64,000 nt of DNA, from positions 1 through 64,000 of the forward strand of contig CAUJHS010000033.1 in assembly GCA_963204915.1 (NCBI GenBank). Reading direction: 5' to 3'. Positions 54,708 through 62,644 of the stretch are shown one piece after another. Both the position numbers and the translations under genes were made by a program. The stretch is from Planctomycetota bacterium (GTDB taxonomy: Bacteria > Planctomycetota > Planctomycetia > Pirellulales > Pirellulaceae). Within the stretch, counting starts at the first letter, position 1. Each line of letters begins with the position of its first letter. The notes beneath the pieces are model-generated. The model was not told the origin of the DNA. It saw nothing but the letters and a program-made list of their open reading frames with translations, and made no database searches.

Positions 54708-55175
54708 CTACTCGGCCTTTGCTTCCGGCGGACAAACATCACGTAGCCGGACGATTTCTACCGAGCACGGCGCGTGCATCGCCACGGCTTGGGACACCGA
54801 ACCGAGCACAAAGCGTTTGGCGGCGCCGTAGCCGTGCGAGCCAAGGATGACCAGGTCGGCGTTCCATTGTTCGGCTTCTTCGACAATGACTTCTTTCGCT
54901 GCTCCTTTGAGCAGCATGGTTTCAACCTTTAACTGCGGCGCTTGTTGTCGAATCTCGTTCGCGGCTTTCTCGAGCATCGCGGGAGCTTCCTTGCGTTGCC
55001 GCTCCATCATTTCCTCGTACACCATCACGCCGATGAGAAAGGGGTCGGGAACTAAGGGCGCGTTGATCGCCGTTACGATCCGCACCGCGGTTCCCTCGGG
55101 CCAGGGACGCGTCGCCACTTCGCGCACCGCGGCGTGACTGCAAGGAGATCCATCAATGGCAAGAAGAATTTTCAT
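54708..55175 (-). CDS. universal stress protein (UspA family)
   Basis: A 155-residue protein of the USP fold. The N-terminal strand KILLAIDGSPCSHAAVRE and the C-terminal DLVILGSHGYGAAKRFVLGSVSQAV carry the ATP-binding-type G-2x-G-9x-G(S/T) motif (GSHGYGAAKRFVLGS). Such members bind ATP and promote survival under stress. ATG 55175 is chosen because the family begins at MKILLAIDGS; the frame extends 22 codons further without a family match. It lies downstream of a 522-base gap containing an inverted repeat, divergent from the hsp20 gene, which may point to shared stress regulation, though no such element is proven. Confidence 0.92.
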   Translation of the reverse strand: MKILLAIDGSPCSHAAVREVATRPWPEGTAVRIVTAINAPLVPDPFLIGVMVYEEMMERQRKEAPAMLEKAANEIRQQAPQLKVETMLLKGAAKEVIVEEAEQWNADLVILGSHGYGAAKRFVLGSVSQAVAMHAPCSVEIVRLRDVCPPEAKAE

Positions 55176-55697
55176 GGGGGTTCTCTTCGTTGGCGCAATC
55201 CACAGCGGTTGCAAGACACAGGCCGGCCAGGCCGACAACATTCGTAGGTGGTCGGGAAAACGCCTTCGATTCTATCGGGTTGTCCGCTTCAATCCGAGAG
55301 GCGGCGCAACCCCAACCGACCTGCCGCGATTCTACCGCGCCGCGGCCCCAACCCAGCGACAAAACTCGTGCCCTGGAGCGCGTTGTTGATGTCTTTCTTT
55401 ATTACCCGAGCGAGTGATGCTGTCAGAATGACAGGGCAGGAAACAAGCGGTTTTGTAACGTCCGTCATCCTGTCACATCGCTTCAGGGCCATTTTCAGTA
55501 ACGGAACCCATCCCAACACACATAAATCGACATAACCTATTGATTTATCAAGAGTTACACACCAACATCCGGCTGAAGGTTTATTTTGGCGCGCTCTTTG
55601 CTTTAGTTGATTTCGTGTCAGAGCGTTCCGGGCGAAACCTCCGGCAATCGCTTTCCTGTTGAGTGCATATCTTCTTTTAGCATAAGGGGTTACAAGT
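55176..55697. other. divergent region between the universal stress and small heat shock genes
   Basis: A 522-base gap without a supported gene. It holds an imperfect inverted repeat (55413-55433 and 55463-55482), including the perfect palindrome CTGTCAgaaTGACAG, and a possible promoter close to the right end (TTGAGT near 55655 and CATAAG near 55681, 16 bases apart). Neither is certain. No CIRCE element was seen. Confidence 0.35.
55413..55482. repeat. imperfect inverted repeat
   Basis: The left arm GTGATGCTGTCAGAATGACAG (55414-55434 region) and the reverse complement of the right arm (GCGATGTGACAGGATGACG) align over about 20 bases with a few changes. The left arm itself contains CTGTCAgaaTGACAG. 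It may be another REP-like sequence or an attenuating structure. It is not a clear terminator because no U-tract follows. Confidence 0.35.
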
Positions 55698-56144
55698 ATG
55701 GCAAACGTTGCACGACAACCGCGTTGGGGTAACTTGTCCAAGCCTTTGGAAGAAGTCGAACAATTGTTCGACCAGTTTTTCAATCCGCAAACCGGCGGAT
55801 CGGCATTCGCTGCGAACCCGTGGCGTGCGCCGCTGAGCCTGTGGGAGGATGAAACTCATTTTCACGTCGAAATGGAAGCTCCCGGCTTGAAAAAGGACAA
55901 TTTCGAGTTGACCGTGGAAAAGAACGTTCTCCACCTGGTGGCGGAGCGCAAGAAAACCGACGAGACCCGGAATTACTGGCATGACGAACGGCGTTACGGC
56001 CGCGTAGAGCGGAAAGTGACGCTTCCCGAGACCGTCAATGCCGACGACATTCAAGCCGAACTCATCGATGGCGTACTGCACGTCAAACTGGCCAAAAAGC
56101 CTGAAGTTCAACCGAAACGCATCGTCATCAATTCGGGCGAGTAA
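55698..56144 (+). CDS. small heat shock protein (Hsp20/alpha-crystallin)
   Basis: A 148-residue chaperone. The alpha-crystallin domain (about residues 45-140) is complete: TFHVEMEAPGLKKDNFELTV-like strands (WEDETHFHVEMEAPGLKKD), LVAERKKTDETRNYW, YGRVERKVTLPETVNADDIQ and the GVLHVKLAKKP end, with a short IVIN C-terminal IxI-like motif. It binds unfolding proteins without ATP. AAGGGGTT lies upstream of the ATG and a strong terminator follows. The HtrA/DegP gene downstream on the same strand suggests a protein-quality-control neighbourhood, although the terminator separates the two. Confidence 0.93.
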   Translation: MANVARQPRWGNLSKPLEEVEQLFDQFFNPQTGGSAFAANPWRAPLSLWEDETHFHVEMEAPGLKKDNFELTVEKNVLHLVAERKKTDETRNYWHDERRYGRVERKVTLPETVNADDIQAELIDGVLHVKLAKKPEVQPKRIVINSGE

Positions 56145-56173
56145 GCCCGATTTCGAGTGACATCTAACCCAGG

Positions 56174-56200
56174 GGCGGCTTTCCAAGCCGCCTTTCTGTT
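56174..56200 (+). terminator. intrinsic terminator of the hsp20 gene
   Basis: The stem GGCGGCTT (56174-56181) pairs with AAGCCGCC (56185-56192) around TCC, followed by TTTCTGTTTTG. It lies 29 bases after the Hsp20 stop and should isolate hsp20 from the downstream protease gene. Confidence 0.8.
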
Positions 56201-56440
56201 TTGTTATTTTTCGTTGCGGCGAAAAACCATCCTTACGGCGCCCTCGTAGTATCAAAAAGGGCGCGTCCTGCCCGCCGCCCTCAAGTCGTTGGCGCCCGAC
56301 CCGCGGAAAGGAGCCGCCCCGACTTGGATTTCCAATCGGGGCACGGTCGCATTCGTCAACGACGTGCAGGCGCGTCGTCGCACCTTATCTTTTGCCGCAT
56401 TGCAATTTGTATTTCTCAGGAAGAAGGAGAACCTCACGGT

Positions 56441-58009
56441 ATGGCCCAGTCGAAGTTTGCTTTAGGCGTAGTCTCGGGCGGGTTAGCCAGTCTGGTGGCG
56501 GCCGGCTCGTGGGTGGCGCTTCAAGACGCCGGCCCGCAATTGTCGTTCGCGCAGGACCGGCAACGCGCTGCGGTGTCGCAAGAAGACCTGCATCACGCGC
56601 AGTCAATTTCTGACGCGTTCAAAACCGTGGCTAAAGCCATGGAGCCGTCAGTAGTCAGTATTCGCGCCGTCACGCGGGTCGAACCTGCGGCTCGCACGCG
56701 CGGCGACAACGAAAATCCCCGCCGACGCGCTCGACCCGAATTGCCCGAAGAATTCCGTCGCTTCTTTGGCGATGACTTGTTTGAACAGTTTGAAGGGTTC
56801 GAGTTTGACCAACGCACGCCGCAGCCGTTCCAACGGGAAGGCCAAGGCACCGGCATGATCGTTAGTGAAGACGGTTACATTTTGACGAACAGCCACGTCG
56901 TGCGCGGCGCCACGCAATTGGAAGTCACGCTGTTCGATGGTCGCGAAGTTCGCGCGAAAGTAATTGGGACTGACGCCCAAACCGACGTGGCGGTCATCAA
57001 GATTGACGTCAAGAACCTGACGCCCGCGGTCCTGGGCGACTCGGACGCCATGGAAGTCGGCGAGTGGGTCGTGGCGATCGGCAGCCCCTTTGGCTTGCAT
57101 CAAACCGTGACGGCGGGAATCGTTAGCGCCACCAGCCGCGCCGGCGTCGGCATTACCGATTACGAAGACTTCATTCAGACCGACGCTGCCATTAACCCAG
57201 GCAACAGCGGCGGTCCGCTGGTGAACTTGCATGGCGAAGTCGTCGGCATCAATACCGCCATCGCGTCGCGCACCGGTTCGTACAACGGCATTGGCTTCGC
57301 CATTCCGTCGAACATGGCGCGGTACGTTATGGAGAGCCTGATCAAGTCGGGCGCGGTCGAACGCGGTTGGTTGGGCGCTTCGATCCAGAACTTGGACGAA
57401 AATCTGGCCCGCTCGTTCAACTATAAGTCGACCGATGGCGTGTTGATCGGCGACGTTGTGCCCGATAGCCCCGCTGATAAAGCCGGATTGAAGTCGGGCG
57501 ACATCGTGCTGAAGTACAACGGACGCGACACCGAGCAAATGCACGAGCTGCGCAACTCGGTCGCCGCCACCACTCCTGGCACAAAGGCGGACCTTGTCGT
57601 GTTCCGTGACGGGCGCGAAGTGAAGCTGACCCTGGAAGTGGGCAAGCTGAGCGAGGCGAACGTTCCGGCAAACCCGTCGCTCAACACACAACCCGACGAA
57701 CAACCGCAAACCGGGGTTGAGTTGGACTTTGGCGCGACCGTGGAAACCGTCACACCCGAAGTGGCCAAACGCTTGGAGCTGGATCGTGTGGAGCGCGGCG
57801 TGGTGGTCACCGAGATCACTCCCGGTGGAATCGCCGCAGACGCCGGCTTGCGTCCTAACGATGTGATCGTGAGTGTCGATAACAAGAACGTGGAAGACGC
57901 AGAAGACCTGCGCGACGCCCTGAGCGAAGACGCGCTGGCCAAAGGCGTGCGGCTCCGCGTCGTCACCGAAGGGCTGACGCATTACGTGTTTGTGAAGACC
58001 GATAAGTAA
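56441..58009 (+). CDS. HtrA/DegP-family serine protease with two PDZ domains
   Basis: A 522-residue periplasmic protease or chaperone. An N-terminal hydrophobic segment (ALGVVSGGLASLVAAGSWVAL) works as a signal or anchor. The catalytic triad is complete: His152 in TNSHVV, Asp182 in TDVAVIKI and Ser256 in GNSGGP. Two PDZ domains follow, about residues 300-395 (GVLIGDVVPDSPADKAG) and 430-520 (GVVVTEITPGGIAADAG). A charged linker (about 85-105, RRRARPELPEEFRRFFG) precedes the protease. ATG 56441 has GAAGGAGA upstream. It degrades or refolds damaged envelope proteins. It is followed by a REP-like hairpin, an intrinsic terminator and a caspase-fold gene. Confidence 0.95.
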   Translation: MAQSKFALGVVSGGLASLVAAGSWVALQDAGPQLSFAQDRQRAAVSQEDLHHAQSISDAFKTVAKAMEPSVVSIRAVTRVEPAARTRGDNENPRRRARPELPEEFRRFFGDDLFEQFEGFEFDQRTPQPFQREGQGTGMIVSEDGYILTNSHVVRGATQLEVTLFDGREVRAKVIGTDAQTDVAVIKIDVKNLTPAVLGDSDAMEVGEWVVAIGSPFGLHQTVTAGIVSATSRAGVGITDYEDFIQTDAAINPGNSGGPLVNLHGEVVGINTAIASRTGSYNGIGFAIPSNMARYVMESLIKSGAVERGWLGASIQNLDENLARSFNYKSTDGVLIGDVVPDSPADKAGLKSGDIVLKYNGRDTEQMHELRNSVAATTPGTKADLVVFRDGREVKLTLEVGKLSEANVPANPSLNTQPDEQPQTGVELDFGATVETVTPEVAKRLELDRVERGVVVTEITPGGIAADAGLRPNDVIVSVDNKNVEDAEDLRDALSEDALAKGVRLRVVTEGLTHYVFVKTDK

Positions 58010-58022
58010 GTAACCCTTCAGC

Positions 58023-58043
58023 GTCGTTCGCGGAGCGAACGAC
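58023..58043. repeat. short GGA-loop hairpin, REP-like
   Basis: A perfect 9-bp hairpin, GTCGTTCGC gga GCGAACGAC. It has the same GGA loop and similar architecture as the right-hand hairpin of the REPIN copy at 42533-42635, but the stem differs. It lies 14 bases after the HtrA stop, before the intrinsic terminator. Confidence 0.4.
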
Positions 58044-58077
58044 TTTGATGCGGCGAGCGTTGTTGGCTCGTCGCAAG

Positions 58078-58112
58078 AAACGCCCGGTCCGCCCTCTGGC
58101 CGGGCGTTTTTT
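58078..58112 (+). terminator. intrinsic terminator of the htrA gene
   Basis: The arms AAACGCCCGG (58078-58087) and CCGGGCGTTT (58100-58109) pair perfectly, with the T-run beginning inside the right arm and continuing to 58112. It ends the HtrA transcript 69 bases after the stop. Confidence 0.85.
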
Positions 58113-58293
58113 CGTTCTTGCCCTGCTTCACCCACCCTCCATCTTGCGGCGCCCGCGATCTTTTCTGGGCAAAGTCGTTCTTGCATGAATTGACGCGACG
58201 GCCTTTTTGAACGAGCGTGCTGAGGTGCGTCGTCAGCGGTTTCCGCGCGAGGTACAATAAACGCCGTTCCCGAACCTTCGAGGGCGTTGCCAG

Positions 58294-59409
58294 ATGACTG
58301 TGTTGCTTCCCTTGGTCTTGGCGTGCGTCGCCGCCGCACAGGTCGAAGACCGTCCCGTGGTGCTTGTTGTGGTCGGCGCTCCCGGTACGGCCGAGTATGG
58401 CATGCAGTTCGACGCCTGGGCCGAGCGACTGGTGAAAACGGCGGAAACCGCCCAAGCGCAGGTTGTACGCATCGGCCCTGGCGCCACCGAAGCGCCCGCA
58501 GGCGAACATGATCTGGCCCGCGTGCAAGCGACGCTGGCCGCGCTTCCGGCGAAGTCGCCACACCCGGTCTGGGTCTTGCTGCTGGGGCATGGCACGTACG
58601 ACCGCCGCAAGGCGATGTTCAATCTCGAAGGGCCGGACCTCTCGGCCGACGAACTGAACGAATGGCTCAAACCGCTGGAGCGTCCGATCGCGGTGATCAA
58701 TTGCGCCTCGTGCAGTGGGCCGTTCATCAACGCGCTAGCCGGGCCCAACCGAGTGATCGTGACCGCGACCCGTAGCGGATCGGAACAGAACTTCGCCCGG
58801 TTTGGCGAGTTTTTCTCGCAAACGATTGCCGATCCGCGCAGCGACTTGGACAAAGACCAACAGGTGTCGCTGCTCGAAGCGTTTCTGGCGGCTTCTTCAC
58901 GCGTCGAGGAGTTTTATAAGCAGGAGAGGCGCCTGGCGACCGAACACGCCCTGTTGGACGACACCGGCGATGCGCTCGGCGTGCAAGCCTCGTGGTTCCG
59001 CGGCGTTCGCGCCACCCGGGCGGCCAAAGACAACGCCGAGATCGACGGACTTCGGGCCAATCAAATGCATTTGCAGCCAAGCCCGGCTGAGGTGCAACTT
59101 TCGCCCGAACAAGTCGCCTGGCGCGACACACTCGAAGCCGACTTGGAAAAACTTCGACGTCGCAAAAGCGAGCTAACCGAGTCCGACTATTACACGGAAT
59201 TGGAAGGCGTGTTGATTCAATTGGCCAGGATCTACGCGGAGAGTGACGCAAAAGAGCCAACCGCAGACAAGCCGGCCAGTAGCGTACCGCCGCAGGACGA
59301 ACCGAAAAATGGCGAGTCGCCTCCCGACGCATCATCGCCAGAGCAACCATCGCCAGAAACGCCTTCCTCTGATGCAAAACAGCGCGCCCTACGGCGCGTG
59401 CCGTTTTGA
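58294..59409 (+). CDS. exported caspase-fold (peptidase C13-like) protein with an EF-hand loop
   Basis: A 371-residue protein with a short signal (MTVLLPLVLACVAAAQ). The caspase-like core has the His-Gly dyad GHGTYDRR (His99) and, 38 residues on, INCASCSGPF. In clan CD the nucleophile precedes x-S-G; here that position is Ser139, with Cys137 and Cys140 on either side, so catalysis is uncertain. A well-formed EF-hand loop spans 184-195 (DLDKDQQVSLLE: Asp at 1, 3 and 5, Glu at 12). The C-terminus is helical with a Pro/Ser-rich tail. It lies downstream of HtrA and upstream of a sulfatase on the same strand. Processing or a calcium-tuned role is inference. Confidence 0.72.
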   Translation: MTVLLPLVLACVAAAQVEDRPVVLVVVGAPGTAEYGMQFDAWAERLVKTAETAQAQVVRIGPGATEAPAGEHDLARVQATLAALPAKSPHPVWVLLLGHGTYDRRKAMFNLEGPDLSADELNEWLKPLERPIAVINCASCSGPFINALAGPNRVIVTATRSGSEQNFARFGEFFSQTIADPRSDLDKDQQVSLLEAFLAASSRVEEFYKQERRLATEHALLDDTGDALGVQASWFRGVRATRAAKDNAEIDGLRANQMHLQPSPAEVQLSPEQVAWRDTLEADLEKLRRRKSELTESDYYTELEGVLIQLARIYAESDAKEPTADKPASSVPPQDEPKNGESPPDASSPEQPSPETPSSDAKQRALRRVPF

Positions 59410-59431
59410 TTTCTCCTCTTGAGCATCCGCT

Positions 59432-60883
59432 ATGTTGAAAAACTTTTTGATCTGGGGATTCTTGGCGTGCGCGGTCCTGTCGACGCATGGCGTTGCGCCT
59501 TCGCATGCGGCCGGAGCGCGGAATGGTGCGTCAGCGCCGCGTCCGAATATCGTGTTCTTTCTGGCCGATGATTTGGGTTGGAGCGATGTCGGCTTTCATG
59601 GCGGCGAAATCAAGACGCCCCACCTTGACCAACTCGCCGCCGCTGGCGCCAGGCTGGAATCGTTCTATGTTCAGCCGGTTTGTTCGCCGACGCGGGCCGC
59701 CCTGCTCACGGGACGTTATCCCATGCGGCATGGTTTGCAGGTGGGCGTGGTGCGGCCCTGGGCTCAGTACGGCCTGCCGCTCGAAGAACGCACGCTGGCC
59801 GAGACCTTGCGCGAGGCGAGCTACTTCACGGCCATTTGCGGCAAGTGGCATTTGGGTCATTTCCAGCGTGCGTACTTGCCCACGCAACGCGGCTTTGTGC
59901 ACCAGTATGGTCACTACAACGGCGCGCTCGATTATTTCACCCACGAACGCGACGGCGGATTCGATTGGCATCGGAACGACGAAGTCTGCCGCGACGAGGG
60001 CTACACGACCACGCTTCTCGGCGACGAAGCCGTGCGGCTCATCGAAAAGCACGATTTCGCCAACCCCATGTTCCTGTACGTGCCGTTCAATGCGCCGCAC
60101 TCGCCGTTGCAAGCGCTCGACGAACACCTTCAACAGGTCGCGCACATCGAGAATCCGAAGCGACGCGCCTACGCGGCCATGGTGCATTGCCTGGATGAGC
60201 AAGTGGGTCGTGTTGTCGCCGCACTCCAACAACGCGGAGCGATCGAAAACACCTTGTTCATCTTCTCCAGCGATAACGGCGGCCCGACCGACTTGGGCGC
60301 CACCAATGGCAAACTACGTGCAGGCAAAGGCACGTTGTACGAAGGGGGCGTACGCGTAGCCGCCTTCGCAAATTGGAAGGGCAAGATTGAACCTGGCGCC
60401 ATCATCGACGAACCGTTGCACATGGTCGACTGGTTCCCCACTTTGGCGAAGCTCGCAGGCGCCGCACCGCCGAGCGCGCCGGACCGTCCCTTGGATGGGA
60501 AAGACATCTGGCCCGTGCTAACGCAGGGGAAACCTTCGCCGCACGAAGACATTTTGCTGAATACGACGCCCAGCGGCGGAGCCGTGCGCGCGGGCGATTG
60601 GAAGCTGATCGTTCGCAATGACGCCGGCGCCGCACAGGACGATGCGACTCCCACGGCGCCGCGTCCCAAGAAGAAACGCCGCAACGCGCCGACCAATGAA
60701 ACCGTTGAGCTATTCAACCTGGCCAATGATCCAAGCGAGCGGCGCAACCTCGCCAACGAACATGCTGACCAGGTGCAAGTTCTACGGGCGCGCCTGGATG
60801 TTTACGCCCAGCAAGCGATTCCACCGAAGAGCGCCCCTGCGGCGCCTGGCTTCAAGTCGCCCGCCATTTGGGGCGAGCCGTAA
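59432..60883 (+). CDS. exported sulfatase (arylsulfatase B-like)
   Basis: A 483-residue sulfatase with a signal peptide (FLIWGFLACAVLSTHGVAP). The metal site starts NIVFFLADDLGWSDVGFHG (Asp46, Asp47), and the formylglycine motif is CSPTRAALLTGRYP (Cys84, converted by a maturase to the catalytic residue). GKWHLGHF and FSSDNGGPTDLGA complete the active site. A Pro/Lys-rich insertion (APRPKKKRRNAP) lies near the C-terminus. It should cleave sulfate esters of sulfated polysaccharides. No maturase gene is nearby. It follows the caspase-fold gene by 22 bases, so the two probably share a transcript. Confidence 0.93.
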   Translation: MLKNFLIWGFLACAVLSTHGVAPSHAAGARNGASAPRPNIVFFLADDLGWSDVGFHGGEIKTPHLDQLAAAGARLESFYVQPVCSPTRAALLTGRYPMRHGLQVGVVRPWAQYGLPLEERTLAETLREASYFTAICGKWHLGHFQRAYLPTQRGFVHQYGHYNGALDYFTHERDGGFDWHRNDEVCRDEGYTTTLLGDEAVRLIEKHDFANPMFLYVPFNAPHSPLQALDEHLQQVAHIENPKRRAYAAMVHCLDEQVGRVVAALQQRGAIENTLFIFSSDNGGPTDLGATNGKLRAGKGTLYEGGVRVAAFANWKGKIEPGAIIDEPLHMVDWFPTLAKLAGAAPPSAPDRPLDGKDIWPVLTQGKPSPHEDILLNTTPSGGAVRAGDWKLIVRNDAGAAQDDATPTAPRPKKKRRNAPTNETVELFNLANDPSERRNLANEHADQVQVLRARLDVYAQQAIPPKSAPAAPGFKSPAIWGEP

Positions 60884-60915
60884 ACCCGCCTGAAGCCGCG
60901 TTTCTCCGGTCGACG

Positions 60916-60953
60916 GGCGTAGCCCTCTGGTCCGGCTTGGAGTACGCTACGCC
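60916..60953. repeat. hairpin between the sulfatase and GIDE-like genes
   Basis: GGCGTAGC (60916-60923) and GCTACGCC (60946-60953) form an 8-bp stem with a 22-base loop. It lies in the 107-base gap between the two genes. No T-tract follows, so it is not a classical terminator; it may be another REP-like sequence. Confidence 0.3.
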
Positions 60954-60990
60954 TTCGGTTGGATCAACTCGTCTTGCTTCAGGTCGCGTC

Positions 60991-62139
60991 ATGCTTCGTG
61001 GATGTCTCATGGCGTTGGCGTTGTACGCCGCGCTGGCGGCGGCGTACTTTTACTGGCTCGATTCCGTGTTTGAACGTCCGGGCAGTTACGTGGGCGCCGG
61101 GGTCGTCGCGTTTCTGGCGCTGATGGGCTTAGGCGGCTTGACCAACGCGCGCACGGCTTGGAAAACGGCGTCGCTGCTTGCGGCTGCGAAACAAAACCGC
61201 CCGCTGCGCGACGGCAAGCTTGTGGCGGTTCCCGGCGTCATTCACGCTTCGGGCAAACCGCTGATCGCGCCGTTTAGCGGCGCCGAATGTGTCCTTTGCG
61301 AGTACGACCTGGCAAGCGCCGATCGCGTGTCGAAGTCGGAGAATCAAGAGAACACCGGATCCGATTTCGCCGGCTTCTTGATGACGCCGTGCGTTATACG
61401 TTCGCGCCACGGCGACGTGCGACTCCTCGGGTTTCCGCTGCTGGAAGGTTTTGAAGAAGACCACATCTTCAGTTACGCGGCGGCCTTGCGCGCCAGAGAC
61501 TTTCTGAGCGTTACTCCCTTCGAAGATCGCGCTGGCTTGAAAATCGCCAGCATGTTTTCCGTGTTTGGCGAAGTCTGGTCCGACGACGACGGCCTGGTGC
61601 AAAAGAACCTGCGCCTCAGCAAGGTCGACCCCAAGACGCTCATCTCTCCCGCGTCGAAGCCTGACCTGGAACGGCTTTCGCAATGGGAGGCGGAACATCC
61701 GGAGGAAGTGGAGGACGATGAGGCCGAGGACGAGCGCGACCTAGCCGATGCAACGGACGACACCACGGACGACGACGAGCTTTCCGACGCCGAAGCGGAA
61801 ACCGGACTCTCGGTCGCCATTCCCAAGATGACCGAGAAGCGAGTGCCTCCCGGCGCCGACGTGTGCGCCATCGGGCTCTATCAGGAGAAGCGCCGCGGCC
61901 TCTTGCCGCCGCGTGGCAGCCGGCACGTGAACCGCCTCATTCGCGGTTCGGCGGACGAGATTCAGCAGCAAAGCCGCGCCGCCGTTCGCCGCAACTTGAT
62001 CGGCGGCGTCGTTTTTCTCATCCTGTTGCATGCGGCTGTGTGGGGCGTGATGCAGCTTTACCTGCGTTCGGAGGAAGGCCAGCGCCGGCAAGAGCAATCG
62101 TCGGCCGCGTCAAATCACGTCCTCCACTTCGGTATATAA
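60991..62139 (+). CDS. GIDE-like-domain membrane protein
   Basis: A 382-residue membrane protein. Two N-terminal transmembrane helices (about residues 7-25 and 30-48) and one near the C-terminus (IGGVVFLILLHAAVWGVM) flank a long cytoplasmic or periplasmic domain. Its beta-rich core (KPLIAPFSGAECVLCEYDL, MTPCVIRSRHGDVRLLGFP) resembles the GIDE-type domain found in membrane proteins, including the mitochondrial E3 ligase MUL1. A very acidic stretch of about 45 residues (EEVEDDEAEDERDLADAT) follows. No RING finger is visible, so ligase activity should not be assumed. Its 3' end overlaps the convergent EthD-like gene by 30 bases. Confidence 0.6.
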   Translation: MLRGCLMALALYAALAAAYFYWLDSVFERPGSYVGAGVVAFLALMGLGGLTNARTAWKTASLLAAAKQNRPLRDGKLVAVPGVIHASGKPLIAPFSGAECVLCEYDLASADRVSKSENQENTGSDFAGFLMTPCVIRSRHGDVRLLGFPLLEGFEEDHIFSYAAALRARDFLSVTPFEDRAGLKIASMFSVFGEVWSDDDGLVQKNLRLSKVDPKTLISPASKPDLERLSQWEAEHPEEVEDDEAEDERDLADATDDTTDDDELSDAEAETGLSVAIPKMTEKRVPPGADVCAIGLYQEKRRGLLPPRGSRHVNRLIRGSADEIQQQSRAAVRRNLIGGVVFLILLHAAVWGVMQLYLRSEEGQRRQEQSSAASNHVLHFGI

Positions 62140-62421
62140 GAACGTCACGCCGCCGGTGGCGTAGTTCGGTACGTCGGCCACCGCGGCTTGTCCCTCGGGC
62201 GACGCGAGCAACTGCTCGAATTCTTCGCGGCTTTCCATGTACAAATCGGCCACGTAGTAATACGGCGAAGGCGCATCGCCCGGCGTTCCTTGCACCTTGC
62301 CAATCGTCCACTTCTTCAGCCCCTTCATCTTCTTCGCGATGGGAATATGCGCCTCTTGGTAGTACGTATCAAACGCAGCAGGATCCTTGGGGTGTCCATA
62401 CAGAACGAGCAAACGAATCAT
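62110..62421 (-). CDS. EthD-family dimeric alpha/beta-barrel protein
   Basis: A 103-residue protein with EthD features: IRLLVLYGHPKDPAAFDTYY at the N-terminus, HIPIAKKMKGLKKWTIG and SPYYYVADLYMESREEFEQLL. The family adopts a ferredoxin-like fold and is used by mono-oxygenases or ring-cleaving systems; EthD itself supports ethyl tert-butyl ether degradation, but most members are uncharacterised. No related pathway genes are adjacent. Overlaps the 3' end of the GIDE-like gene on the opposite strand by 30 bases, which is unusual but plausible for convergent genes. Confidence 0.85.
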   Translation of the reverse strand: MIRLLVLYGHPKDPAAFDTYYQEAHIPIAKKMKGLKKWTIGKVQGTPGDAPSPYYYVADLYMESREEFEQLLASPEGQAAVADVPNYATGGVTFLYTEVEDVI

Positions 62422-62644
62422 GCGTTAACAAGGGTTGAAAGGAGAACGTCACCAGAAGGGATCACACGCCACGTTATGGCCCGTGGCGGCCCGATTCGCA
62501 AGTCGTCGTCAGGATCACGCGCCGTGCAAAACCTCGTGAATCGCGAAGCCAGGCCTCTGCCGAGAAGCGCCGCATCGGCGTTATAAAAGACAAGACCAAT
62601 TTCCCGCGAATGGGCGGAACTTCACGCTTTGGTTGAAACGGTTC

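Noticed and set aside
56648..58561. Very long minus-strand open frame of over 630 codons
   Set aside because: It is antisense to the htrA gene with its intact triad and PDZ domains, and has no family features or ribosome binding site. Long antisense frames are expected in GC-rich DNA.
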